This document shows, piece after piece, positions 8,268 through 16,135 of a stretch of DNA of 64,000 nucleotides (its first letter is position 1; each line of letters starts with the position of its first letter). The position numbers were made by a program, and so were the translations under genes. The DNA comes from UBA967 sp044375555 (GTDB lineage Bacteria > Verrucomicrobiota > Verrucomicrobiia > Chthoniobacterales > Terrimicrobiaceae). The stretch lies in the NCBI GenBank assembly GCA_044375555.1, contig JBILML010000012.1, positions 1 through 64,000 on the forward strand, in the 5' to 3' direction. The notes beneath the pieces were generated by a model, which saw nothing but the letters and a program-made list of their open reading frames with translations, was not told the DNA's origin and did not search any database.

Positions 8268-9242
8268 TTAGCGCGTCACAACGATCGGAATTTCCAAAAC
8301 GCGAGGTTTTAATCCCCCAATTCGCAGGATCAATTTCTTCCCGTCGAGTTCGCGCTTGGGCTGGATATTTCCGATCACAATCCGCGAGGAGGTCTCACTC
8401 ATGGCCTCGATTTTCGAAGTCATCATCTCCTCCGGAAGATCGACCGAATCGACCTGGAATTTTATTCCGCCGGGGCTGCGCACAATGATCGTTCGCGAGA
8501 GCGGCGCGGCGGCCTTCGTGTCCAAACGAAGCACCGAGGGCGCCGCGATCAACTCCGCCGGCAGGAGAATCAATGCATCCACCGAGAGGTTGTTTTTCAC
8601 TCCCCCACTCTCGATTTGGATTTGAATTTTATCTTTTTGCTGCCCCGGCAAGAGATTCGCCACCGGCTTCGCCCGGAGGGTAAAACCATCCCCGTCCTTC
8701 AGCGGAGCAGAGGAAATCTCGAGCTTTCCCTCGGTGGTTTTGGCCTCCAGAAAAACCAGTGGTTTCTTCGCCAGATCACGGATCGTCACTTCGGCAAAAA
8801 CCTCCGTCGATTTGGGATTTTTCCGAAGCGTCATCATCGGCGGCTGGATCTCGATTCCCGATCCGACCACGCCTCGGAGCGAGAGTTGAAATGGCTTGCC
8901 GGAGGGATCGTTCGTTTCGAGAAAGAGGCTTTTTTCCTCCGAACCTTTTCGTCCCTGCAAGGAGACGGTGACCGGGATGCCAAGCGTCGCACCGGGGGGA
9001 AGCGTTTTGTTCGACAATAGAAAACTGGTGCAGCCACAGGGCGCGTGGATTTTTCGGATCAGCAATTCCGCATCGCCAGCGTTACGGATTTGGAAAGTGT
9101 GCGAGACGGGCTTGGCACCGTCCACCGTTCCGAATTCATAAACTGGCTCCAGACATTCCAGCTTGGGAGTCGGCTTCGCGTGAAGATTCCAAATCGGAAA
9201 GACGGCAACCAAGCCGATGCAAAAAAAGAGTGTGCGATTCAT
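8268..9242 (-). CDS. DUF1573 domain secreted protein
   Basis: A 324-residue exported protein. Residues 1-22 are a signal peptide. Residues about 27-130 match DUF1573: a phrase of the type YEFGTVDGAKPVSHTFQIRN followed by a CGCTS motif and a stretch on normalised sequence around LPPGATLGIPVTVS. The fold is immunoglobulin/ASH-like. A second beta-rich half (about 140-324) looks like one or two further Ig-like domains. Such proteins are frequent in Bacteroidota, Planctomycetota and Verrucomicrobiota, but no function has been shown. It is divergent from the DegT gene with 47 bases between starts, and converges on prc. Confidence 0.8.
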   Translation of the reverse strand: MNRTLFFCIGLVAVFPIWNLHAKPTPKLECLEPVYEFGTVDGAKPVSHTFQIRNAGDAELLIRKIHAPCGCTSFLLSNKTLPPGATLGIPVTVSLQGRKGSEEKSLFLETNDPSGKPFQLSLRGVVGSGIEIQPPMMTLRKNPKSTEVFAEVTIRDLAKKPLVFLEAKTTEGKLEISSAPLKDGDGFTLRAKPVANLLPGQQKDKIQIQIESGGVKNNLSVDALILLPAELIAAPSVLRLDTKAAAPLSRTIIVRSPGGIKFQVDSVDLPEEMMTSKIEAMSETSSRIVIGNIQPKRELDGKKLILRIGGLKPRVLEIPIVVTR

Positions 9243-9289
9243 GAAACAATCGGAATCATAAGAGCCGAATCATACTCCCGCAACGCCGC

Positions 9290-10393
9290 ATGGATTTTAT
9301 CGACCTCAAAGCCCAATACAGAAAATTCGAGCCCGCAATCAACGAGCGCATTCACCGCGTGCTGGAGCACGGCCGCTTCATCATGGGGCCGGAGGTCGAG
9401 GAATTGGAAACCGTGCTCGCGGATTTCGTCGGGTGCCGCCACGCCATCACCGTGGCCAGCGGCACCGACAGCCTGGAAATCGCTCTCCGAGCCGTGGAAA
9501 TCGGCCCGGGCGACGAGGTCATCACGGTTCCATTTACCTGGATCAGCACGGCGGAAGTGATTCTCCAAGTGGGCGCGAAGCCGGTCTTCGTGGATATCGA
9601 TCCGCTGGATTTTAATATCGCCGTGGACCAGATCGAGGCGGCCATCACACCCCGCACAAAAGCTCTTTTACCCGTCAGTCTTTTCGGTCAAATGCCCGAC
9701 TACGACGCCATCAACGCGATGGCCGAAAAGCATGGTCTCACCGTCATCGAAGATGCCGCGCAAAGTTTCGGAGCGACCCGCCATGGCCGGCGGAGCTGCG
9801 GCGTCACGGCCATCGCCAGCACGAGTTTCTATCCCGCAAAACCTCTTGGCTGCTACGGCGAGGGCGGCGCGCTTTTTACAAACGATGACGACCTTGCGTT
9901 GAAAATGCGCGCCATCAGAACCCACGGGGGAATTCGCCGGCACTTCCACGACCTCGTTGGTATGAACGGCCGCTTCGACACGCTCCAAGCCGCCATCATG
10001 CTCGGCAAATGGCCCGGTTTTGCTGACGAAGTCACAGCTCGCGGTCGCCTCGGCGCGCACTACTCGGAAAAACTCCACGATGTTTGTGAGACTCCCCAAA
10101 TCCGTGAGGGGAACACGCATGTTTACGCTCAATACACTCTTCGCGCTTCGCACCGCGACGCGCTCGGAGAGACCCTGAAAGCCAAAGGCATTCCGACCGC
10201 CGTCTATTATCCCAAGTGCCTCCACGAGCAGCCGGTTTTTTCCCATCTCGGATATCAATACGGCGACTTCCCCGCCGCCGAAGCCGCCTCTCGCGAAGTG
10301 ATCAGCCTGCCCCTCAATCCCTATCTCACACCAGCCGAGCAGGAGTTCGTGATCCGAGGAGTTCGCGAATCTCTGGCCGAGCAAAACGGATAA
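9290..10393 (+). CDS. DegT/DnrJ/EryC1/StrS-family aminotransferase
   Basis: A 367-residue PLP-dependent sugar aminotransferase. It has the family start FIDLKAQYRKFEPAINERI, the VASGTDSLEIAL loop (about 61-72), EDAAQSFGA (about 149) and the PLP-lysine motif FYPAKPLGCYGEGGA (about 179-195). The closest named relatives by motif are WbpE/WlbC-like enzymes that transfer an amino group to a UDP-3-keto sugar. The product would go into surface polysaccharide (inference), yet no other sugar gene is adjacent. It ends 68 bases before rplM. Confidence 0.88.
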   Translation: MDFIDLKAQYRKFEPAINERIHRVLEHGRFIMGPEVEELETVLADFVGCRHAITVASGTDSLEIALRAVEIGPGDEVITVPFTWISTAEVILQVGAKPVFVDIDPLDFNIAVDQIEAAITPRTKALLPVSLFGQMPDYDAINAMAEKHGLTVIEDAAQSFGATRHGRRSCGVTAIASTSFYPAKPLGCYGEGGALFTNDDDLALKMRAIRTHGGIRRHFHDLVGMNGRFDTLQAAIMLGKWPGFADEVTARGRLGAHYSEKLHDVCETPQIREGNTHVYAQYTLRASHRDALGETLKAKGIPTAVYYPKCLHEQPVFSHLGYQYGDFPAAEAASREVISLPLNPYLTPAEQEFVIRGVRESLAEQNG

Positions 10394-10416
10394 CCAAAAA
10401 AACATTGGCTCAGGGT

Positions 10417-10445
10417 TTGACACCGCGAAACCGTTCATTCATTGT
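10417..10445 (+). promoter_or_regulatory. Possible promoter of rplM-rpsI
   Basis: TTGACA at 10417-10422 lies 17 bases before CATTGT (10440-10445), in the 68-base gap before rplM. The -10 hexamer is poor (3 of 6), so this is only a candidate. Confidence 0.35.
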
Positions 10446-10460
10446 CCCCGGCTCTCAACG

Positions 10461-10883
10461 ATGAAAACCTATTCTGCCAAAGCCGAGCAAGTCGACCGCA
10501 AGTGGTGGGTGATTGACGCCGCCGGCCAACCACTCGGCCGCATTGCCGTTCAGGCCGCCAATCTCCTCCGCGGTAAAAACAAAGCCATCTTCACCCCGCA
10601 TGTCGACACAGGCGACTTCGTGGTCGTCCTCAACGCATCCAAAGTCGCCATCGGCGGCAAAAAGGAAACCGCCAAAACCTACATGAGCTTCTCTGGCTAT
10701 GTCGGCGGTCACAAAACCGAGACGTTTCGTGCACGCCGCGAGCGCCGTCCGGAACTCATCATCGAGCGCGCTGTTCGTGGAATGATCCCTCACAACCGCC
10801 TCGGCCGCGCCCTCTATGGCAAGCTGAAAGTTTACGCTGGCAGCGAACACCCGCACACAGCACAGAATCCGCAACCCGCCTGA
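10461..10883 (+). CDS. rplM: 50S ribosomal protein L13
   Basis: A 140-residue protein, matching the usual L13 length of about 142. Recognisable segments are KTYSAKAEQVDRKWWVIDA at the start, the central GDFVVVLNASKVAIGGKK, the SGYVGG stretch and the AVRGMIPHNRLGRALYGKLKVY signature near residues 98-118. It is an early-assembling protein of the large subunit. It stands in the standard rplM-rpsI pair, 11 bases before rpsI, and the terminator after rpsI closes the operon. The C-terminus (SEHPHTAQNPQPA) carries the normal HPHTAQNPQ ending. Confidence 0.97.
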   Translation: MKTYSAKAEQVDRKWWVIDAAGQPLGRIAVQAANLLRGKNKAIFTPHVDTGDFVVVLNASKVAIGGKKETAKTYMSFSGYVGGHKTETFRARRERRPELIIERAVRGMIPHNRLGRALYGKLKVYAGSEHPHTAQNPQPA

Positions 10884-10894
10884 TTTTTATTTCC

Positions 10895-11293
10895 ATGAGC
10901 AAAACAGAAGACCCAATCCAAACGACAGGTCGCCGTAAAACCTCCGTTGCCAGCATTCGCATGCAATCCGGAACCGGCGCCATCAAGGTCAATGGCCGCG
11001 ATTTTACCGACTACTTCGGCAGTCTCTCGCTTCAAAACCAAATCCTCCGTCCGCTGGAAATCGCCAACGCGGTTCACAGCTACGATGTCACCGCCAAAGC
11101 CACCGGCGGCGGAATCAACGGCCAAGCCGGCGCCCTGCGCCTCGCCCTCAGCCGCGCCCTTATCGAGGTCAACGAAACCCTCCGCACCCAACTCAAGCAG
11201 GAGGGTCTCCTCACCCGCGATCCCCGCATGAAGGAGCGCAAAAAGCCAGGTCGCCCCGGCGCCCGGAAACGCTTCCAATTCTCCAAGCGCTAA
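10895..11293 (+). CDS. rpsI: 30S ribosomal protein S9
   Basis: A 132-residue protein of typical S9 length. It carries TGRRKTSVASIRMQSGTG near the start, the GGGINGQAGALRLALSRAL core (about 69-87), then RDPRMKERKKPGRPGARKRFQFSKR. The C-terminal Lys-Arg tail is the part that touches P-site tRNA in known ribosomes. It is the second gene of the rplM-rpsI operon. A short acidic extension before TGRRKTS (SKTEDPIQ) is normal variation. Confidence 0.97.
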   Translation: MSKTEDPIQTTGRRKTSVASIRMQSGTGAIKVNGRDFTDYFGSLSLQNQILRPLEIANAVHSYDVTAKATGGGINGQAGALRLALSRALIEVNETLRTQLKQEGLLTRDPRMKERKKPGRPGARKRFQFSKR

Positions 11294-11320
11294 TCGCACT
11301 TATCAGATTTCCAACAAAAA

Positions 11321-11349
11321 GGGCCGCCAAACCAGGCGGCCCTTTTTTT
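11321..11349. terminator. Bidirectional intrinsic terminator after rpsI
   Basis: GGGCCGCC (11321-11328) pairs with GGCGGCCC (11335-11342) over a 6-base loop, followed by seven T (11343-11349) and preceded by five A. It can stop rpsI transcription on the plus strand and the HD-domain gene (ending at 11383) on the minus strand. Confidence 0.93.
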
Positions 11350-11382
11350 ATGCAAGCCGCAACCTTGGCCTTGGCTGGCAGA

Positions 11383-12414
11383 TTAAGCCTCGGTCTGCTC
11401 GGAATAAATCCCCAGCGGTTTGACCGGGCTGGTATTCAGGGATTTAACGCGTTCGTGGATTCCAGGGGCGATTTCGGGTTGGCGGGCGTAGGCCATGGCG
11501 AGCATTTCCAGTTTCGCATCGAGATTATCGACCATGTTCAGCGCGATGGCTTCGGGGGTTTTGGGTTCCACGGGCGAGCCGTATTGTAGTTCCCCATGGT
11601 GCGAGGCAATGAGGTGCAGGAGGTGCAGGCGGACATCTTCCGTGGCGGGAGTGAGTGTTTTCCATTCCTCCACGGGAAGTTTTCTCCAGAGCGAGTTCAC
11701 CAGTTCGATTCCGATCGAAATGTGCCCCAGCAATTCGCCCCGGATCTCTCGAGGGATGCCAAATCCCGCTTCCGGCGGGCACATCTCCCAAAGTTTCCCA
11801 GAGTCATGAAAAAGCACACCGGCGAGCAAGAGATCGCGGTTCAAGTCCGGGTAGGCTTGAGAAACCGAATCCGCCGTTCGCATCATCTGGCCGGTGTGTC
11901 GAAGGAGTCCGCCGCGATGGGCGTGGTGGTTGAAACGAGCGGCGGCGGCGCGTTTAAAGCGACTTCCGAATTCCTCCAAGAAAATCGCGCAGAGGGCGTG
12001 CAGGCGCGGATCGCGAATCTCTCCTGCTAGACGAACGACATCGCCAAAGTCGCGATCGACCGAGAGGGATTCTTCCGTTCCACCAGCGAGGAGGGTCTTG
12101 ATTTCTTCCTCATCCAGAGTGCGAAGGCGCCAGCGCCTGGCGTCCAGACCGAAGGCACCATTCACCACAAAATCTCCCTCGACCTCCAAGAAATCTCCTC
12201 GTGAAATCTCGGCGCAGTGGCGGAAAGCGTCGGTATCGGTCCATGCCCGGAGCGTCAGCGAATCCCCGGCATCGCGGAGTTTGAGCTCCCAGTAGGGTTT
12301 GCCATTGGCCGACTCCTTTTTCACGAGTTCATCGACCTGTCCCCTCACCCGCGCAGAAATCGCAATGACTCCGGCCTCGGAGCGAATTTCAGAAATGGAT
12401 CGAGGTTCGCTCAT
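11383..12414 (-). CDS. OB-fold/HD-domain protein, YhaM-like
   Basis: A 343-residue protein from ATG 12414. An N-terminal OB-fold-like segment (about 10-95, with VRGQVDELVKKESANGKPYWELKLRD) resembles a nucleic-acid-binding tRNA-anti domain. An HD phosphohydrolase domain follows (about 150-310), with NHHAHRGGLLRHT, LFHDSGKLWE and a further HH in LLHLIASHHGEL. This layout is that of YhaM-type 3'-5' exoribonucleases in Firmicutes, so RNA turnover is the best guess. A GTG at 12450 could also start it, but ATG 12414 falls 7 bases after the previous gene's stop and fits the domain limits. It is last in a three-gene minus operon. Confidence 0.8.
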   Translation of the reverse strand: MSEPRSISEIRSEAGVIAISARVRGQVDELVKKESANGKPYWELKLRDAGDSLTLRAWTDTDAFRHCAEISRGDFLEVEGDFVVNGAFGLDARRWRLRTLDEEEIKTLLAGGTEESLSVDRDFGDVVRLAGEIRDPRLHALCAIFLEEFGSRFKRAAAARFNHHAHRGGLLRHTGQMMRTADSVSQAYPDLNRDLLLAGVLFHDSGKLWEMCPPEAGFGIPREIRGELLGHISIGIELVNSLWRKLPVEEWKTLTPATEDVRLHLLHLIASHHGELQYGSPVEPKTPEAIALNMVDNLDAKLEMLAMAYARQPEIAPGIHERVKSLNTSPVKPLGIYSEQTEA

Positions 12415-12421
12415 GAGAGGA

Positions 12422-13825
12422 TCAGCCCCGGTCCGCACCAAAAAGGCCACGCTCCTTGATGATTCGAACGACTTCCGGCGGAACCATTTTTTCCCAAGCG
12501 GAGTCTCCCGTTTCGATCATGTCGAGCACGCGCGGCGAGCGAATCTCGAGATTGGCGGCTTCGTATGTATCGATAGAGCGAATCAAGCCACTTGCGCGCA
12601 AATGGGCATACAAGTGCTCCATCCCCTCGGGCGGACGGAAATTTTCGCAAGTCACCAATTCCCCCTCGGGAGTGATGACCGGGTAAACATAGAGCCGGAC
12701 ATTCTTTTTGAAGAGTCGCCCGAGAGCTTCGAGAATGCCTCCTTCGAGGTCCGTGTAATGGGCCGGATTGAAAATCTCGTTCAGCCCGGGGATGCCCATG
12801 GGAAGGCCAATGGGGGACTCGGTGTAGCGAGTCAAAAAATTCACCAAGCGATAATACTCGCCGTAATCCGAGATCAAAACCGTCCGCCCCAGCGCGGCAA
12901 GCATGTCCACCCGATCGAGGAAATCGCGCAAATTCAGATTGCCGCCGGCGAGCAGGTTTTTGGTGGTGATCTCCATCAAAATCTGAGGCTGGTTTCCTTG
13001 GACGCCTTTCTCTTTTTCGAAAAGTCGCAGAGCGCCATCGAGCATGTCATTCGTTACGAGAGTCACCGGGCGAAAACTTCCACGCTCGACGAGGATGGGC
13101 TTCTTATAAAACGCATCTGCGGGTTGGACCACTTCCCCATCGGCGCTGAACAGCGTCGCTCGCGTGAGGCCCTGAACGACGAGTTCCAGACTCATCAAGC
13201 GGTTATCCACCGCGCCGAAAGCTGGACCAGAGAATCGGATCATGTCCACCTCGATCCGGCCGGGCTTGAGGTCATCCAGGAGCGAACCGATCATCTCGCG
13301 CGGAGTGGCGTTGCGGAATGCTCCGTGGATCAAATTCACGCCCACAATGCCAAGCGCTTCCTGCTGATTGAGATTCTCCCCATCAAGCATTCGCAGATGC
13401 AGGATGATGTCACTGAATGCGGTGCCCGGCGCGTGCTGGAAACGCAGCCCCATCCAACCGTGGGATTCATCGTGTCGCCGGAAACTTCGGGCCGCCACGG
13501 TGTCTGCAAACACAAAAAAACGGCGGTCGCGTCCCGCCGTTCTTCCAAGACGCTCGAGGAGCAACCCGCTCTCGTGTTCGAGCATGGTCTGCAAACGCTC
13601 GCGACTCACATACCGCCGACATGTGCCATAGATCGCATCGCTGAATGCCATGTCGTAAGCCGACATCGTTTTCGCAACTGTGCCCGCCGCGCCGCCGACC
13701 GTGAAGAAATGCCTCGCGACTTCCTGCCCCGCTCCGATTTCCGCAAAGGTTCCGTAGAATCCCTTACCAAGATTGACCTGAAGTGCTTTGCCCGCCGTTC
13801 CGAATTGACCTCCCAGATTTTCCAT
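12422..13825 (-). CDS. Conserved protein of unknown function (GTFAEIGAGQEVARHFF type)
   Basis: A 467-residue protein beginning MENLGGQFGTAGKAL at 13825, five bases after the M42 gene stop. The most distinctive segment is GTFAEIGAGQEVARHFF followed by GGAAGTVAKTMSAYDM (about 24-55), then SDAIYG. Other segments include ATPREMIGSLLDDLKPGRIEVDMI and FRPVTLVTNDML. It has no signal peptide, membrane helix or catalytic motif that I can name. I have an impression that similar proteins in Bacteroidota and Verrucomicrobiota carry conflicting database names, none with experimental backing that I know of. The open frame continues 50 codons upstream into the M42 gene, which I reject as an extension. It lies between M42 and OB/HD genes. 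Confidence 0.75.
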   Translation of the reverse strand: MENLGGQFGTAGKALQVNLGKGFYGTFAEIGAGQEVARHFFTVGGAAGTVAKTMSAYDMAFSDAIYGTCRRYVSRERLQTMLEHESGLLLERLGRTAGRDRRFFVFADTVAARSFRRHDESHGWMGLRFQHAPGTAFSDIILHLRMLDGENLNQQEALGIVGVNLIHGAFRNATPREMIGSLLDDLKPGRIEVDMIRFSGPAFGAVDNRLMSLELVVQGLTRATLFSADGEVVQPADAFYKKPILVERGSFRPVTLVTNDMLDGALRLFEKEKGVQGNQPQILMEITTKNLLAGGNLNLRDFLDRVDMLAALGRTVLISDYGEYYRLVNFLTRYTESPIGLPMGIPGLNEIFNPAHYTDLEGGILEALGRLFKKNVRLYVYPVITPEGELVTCENFRPPEGMEHLYAHLRASGLIRSIDTYEAANLEIRSPRVLDMIETGDSAWEKMVPPEVVRIIKERGLFGADRG

Positions 13826-13830
13826 AGGTT

Positions 13831-14898
13831 TCAATCCAACACACGAAATGTATCGGTCTTTTCCAAGCTCCGAATGAATGCGGCTGCCAGTTTGGCGGCA
13901 TGGCGGGCATCGGCGAGCGAGACCATTTCGACCGGCGAATGCATGTAACGCAGCGGAATCGAGATCAACCCGCACGCCACGCCATCGCGGCTCGTGTAGA
14001 TGACATCGGCGTCCGTGCTGGTGCTGCGCGAGACCGCCTCGTGCTGAAGCGGGATTTTGTGTTTCTCGGCGACCTCGATCAGCCGCCTCATGACGAGCGG
14101 GTGGTTCGCCGCGCCGTGGGAAATTGTGGGGCCCTTGCCGAGTTCCACCAAGCCGTGCTCCTTCACATTGATCCCTGGCGTGTCGGTGGCATGGGTCACA
14201 TCAAAAACCAACGCGACTTGGGGCCGAATGCGATGAGCGGCCATCTGCGCGCCGCGGCAGCCGATTTCCTCCTGCACCGCATTGACGGCGAAGGTCGAGG
14301 CTTTCGGGCGCGACTTGCCTCGATGGAGTTCCTCGAGGGCTGTCGCCAAAACAAAACCTCCGATGCGATTGTCGAGCGCCCGGCCAACGATGCGGTCGTT
14401 CTCAAACTCGATCGCGTCATCCACAAAAATCGCCGGGGTGCCGACACGGATTCCGAGTTTTTCCACCTCCTTGGCATTCGACGCGCCGACATCGATATAG
14501 AGTTCCTTCCAGTCGAGCGCCTTGTCGTTCGACTTATCGCGGATGTGGATCGCCGTGTTGCCAATCACACCGGGCACTACGCCCTTTGAACCGAAAAGCC
14601 GAATCCGCCGGGCAGGAGCCAGCGTGCGGTCCGACCCGCCGATCGGCCCGACGGCGAGGAAGCCCTTGTCATCAATATATCGAACAATGAACCCAATCTC
14701 ATCCGCGTGGGCCTCGAGCATCACCCGCGGCGCCTTGGCATCCGATCCCTCCAAAACCGCCCAAGCGTTCCCATGGGGATCGCTCTCGATGCGATCCGCA
14801 TGCGGCTTGATGTTTTTGATCCAAAGTTTCTGCCCATCCCGCTCCCAACCCGAGGGGCTGGGCGTGGCGAGGATTTCGAGGAGATGCGAAGTTTTCAT
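13831..14898 (-). CDS. M42-family metallopeptidase
   Basis: A 355-residue M42 peptidase (glutamyl aminopeptidase/FrvX type). It opens with MKTSHLLEILATPSPSGWE. Metal ligands are visible in LEAHADEIGF (His, about 62), GRALDNRIGG (Asp, about 175), VQEEIGCRGAQ (Glu pair, about 208), VFDVTHATDTPG (Asp, about 230) and IPLRYMHSPVEM (His, about 315). Family members are dodecameric cytosolic aminopeptidases with two metal ions. The start at 14898 follows family alignment; an upstream Met at 14928 would add ten residues. It is first in the minus operon with the unknown 467-residue protein and the OB/HD protein. Confidence 0.9.
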   Translation of the reverse strand: MKTSHLLEILATPSPSGWERDGQKLWIKNIKPHADRIESDPHGNAWAVLEGSDAKAPRVMLEAHADEIGFIVRYIDDKGFLAVGPIGGSDRTLAPARRIRLFGSKGVVPGVIGNTAIHIRDKSNDKALDWKELYIDVGASNAKEVEKLGIRVGTPAIFVDDAIEFENDRIVGRALDNRIGGFVLATALEELHRGKSRPKASTFAVNAVQEEIGCRGAQMAAHRIRPQVALVFDVTHATDTPGINVKEHGLVELGKGPTISHGAANHPLVMRRLIEVAEKHKIPLQHEAVSRSTSTDADVIYTSRDGVACGLISIPLRYMHSPVEMVSLADARHAAKLAAAFIRSLEKTDTFRVLD

Positions 14899-15026
14899 GT
14901 CGCGAGACTCGGGTGTCCCTTTCGGCATTTCAAGAAGGGACCCACTCGGGACTTAAAAACAAATTTTTTTAAATTGCCCGATTTGGCATTGCCAAGCCTC
15001 CCGAGTTTCCTTACGAAACCTCTCCT

Positions 15027-15335
15027 ATGCCAAACCTTACTAAGCGCGATCTCGTCATGTCGATCGCTGACAAAACCGGTCTAACCCAACAAGAAGTCTT
15101 CAGCGTGATCCAACACACGCTCGACGGAATCGTCGAAGGACTCGCCACCGGCCGTGATGTCGAACTCCGCAATTTCGGTGTTTTCGATGTCCGCCTCACC
15201 AAACCCCGCGTCGGCCGCAATCCCAAGAAACCACAGAACGAGGTGCAAATCCCACCACGCGCCATCGTGAAGTTCCGCGCCGGCAAAATCATGAAGGCTC
15301 GCGTCCTCGAACGCACCGCCCTCCTCTCTCAATAA
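15027..15335 (+). CDS. HU/IHF-family DNA-binding protein
   Basis: A 102-residue histone-like protein. The sequence TKRDLVMSIADKTGLTQQEVFSVIQ forms the helical dimer part, and ELRNFGVFDVRLTKPRVGRNPKKP (about 46-69) the arm with the RNP tip that intercalates DNA in the family. The GRNPKKP spacing is closer to IHF than to HU. It bends or packages DNA in the nucleoid. It is followed one base later by a small basic protein gene, probably cotranscribed. The 14941-15000 upstream stretch is AT-rich and contains the palindrome TTGGCATTGCCAA (14982-14994), a possible operator. Confidence 0.93.
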   Translation: MPNLTKRDLVMSIADKTGLTQQEVFSVIQHTLDGIVEGLATGRDVELRNFGVFDVRLTKPRVGRNPKKPQNEVQIPPRAIVKFRAGKIMKARVLERTALLSQ

Positions 15336-15336
15336 A

Positions 15337-15624
15337 ATGGCGCGGCGGAAAAAAGTTTCGACCCGCATCAAGCGGGACAAAATCAATCTGACAATCCACC
15401 CGGATATTCAGACATGGGCCAAGACCTTGGCCCACCGCCGAACCGTTTCCCAACTCTTCGAGGATTTGGTCGAGGCCGAGTGGCATCGCCGCCAGAGCCC
15501 GCCGCAGGCATCCATGATTCCTCCGGCTCTCGCACAGCCACCACTCCAGCAGCAAGCCTACGACCCATCCTCCCAGATTCTGGCCAATTACCGCTACCGG
15601 CAGCCTGTTCAGCAACAGCAGTAA
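15337..15624 (+). CDS. Small basic protein with Q-rich tail, possible ribbon-helix-helix
   Basis: A 95-residue protein starting one base after the IHF-like gene stop. The first half (MARRKKVSTRIKRDKINLTIHPDIQTWAKTLA..., split here as ARRKKVSTR then INLTIHPDIQTWAKTLA and VSQLFEDLVEAEW) has the beta-strand/helix/helix pattern of ribbon-helix-helix DNA-binding proteins. The second half (about 52-95) is rich in Pro, Gln and Ala and ends in QPVQQQQ, likely disordered. The tight linkage to the IHF-like gene suggests a chromosome-associated or regulatory role (inference). I do not recognise a named family. Confidence 0.7.
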   Translation: MARRKKVSTRIKRDKINLTIHPDIQTWAKTLAHRRTVSQLFEDLVEAEWHRRQSPPQASMIPPALAQPPLQQQAYDPSSQILANYRYRQPVQQQQ

Positions 15625-15649
15625 CAGGCTCCGGTTTAGCGGAGTCCCT

Positions 15650-15679
15650 GGGGCGCCCCTCCTGCAGCCCCGTTTTTTT
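15650..15679 (+). terminator. Probable intrinsic terminator after the IHF/Q-rich pair
   Basis: GGGGC (15650-15654) pairs with GCCCC (15667-15671) over a 12-base loop, and GTTTTTTT follows (15672-15679). A second small hairpin, CTCCG/CGGAG, lies just upstream. The stem is short, so read-through into the MauE-like gene at 15683 is possible. Confidence 0.5.
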
Positions 15680-15682
15680 GAG

Positions 15683-16135
15683 ATGAAAGTCGTTTCCCGA
15701 CTCTGGGCCATTCTTTTGGGGCTACTCCTCCTCTCTGCCGGCTTATCCAAAATCGGCTCCCCCTTGCGAATGCTGGCCGACATTTACGCCTACCAAATTC
15801 CCCTCCCCGACTGGCTGGCGAACGCCGCCGCCCACTCGCTGCCTTGGATCGAAATCCTCCTCGGAGCCCTTCTGATTTTTGGTTGCTGGCGAGTCACCGT
15901 GACATCCGCCACCCTTCTCCTGCTGGCGATTTATACATTTCTCACCGCGCAATCCTGGTGGCGAGAGCTGCCCATCGAATGCGGTTGCCTCGATTTTTCG
16001 GGGATTCACCCCGCGCTGGCTTTTCTCGAAACTCCAGCAGGCTCGACGGTGCGAAATCTCCTCCTGCTCCTCGCGACCACCGCAATGGGGATTTTTCAAA
16101 AAAACCACCCGCCCGCTAAGAGCCTCAATCCATGA
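15683..16135 (+). CDS. MauE/DoxX-like four-helix membrane protein
   Basis: A 150-residue inner-membrane protein with four hydrophobic segments (about 5-25, 50-68, 72-90 and 122-140). The first carries LLLSAGLSKIGSP, the typical start of the DoxX/MauE group, and the third loop carries IECGCLDF, the cysteine pair seen in MauE-like proteins linked to thiol-redox or electron-transfer functions. MauE itself is needed for methylamine dehydrogenase maturation, but no mau gene is here. Its last four bases overlap the start of the 1047-residue LamG gene (ATGA), so the two are probably translated together. Confidence 0.8.
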   Translation: MKVVSRLWAILLGLLLLSAGLSKIGSPLRMLADIYAYQIPLPDWLANAAAHSLPWIEILLGALLIFGCWRVTVTSATLLLLAIYTFLTAQSWWRELPIECGCLDFSGIHPALAFLETPAGSTVRNLLLLLATTAMGIFQKNHPPAKSLNP

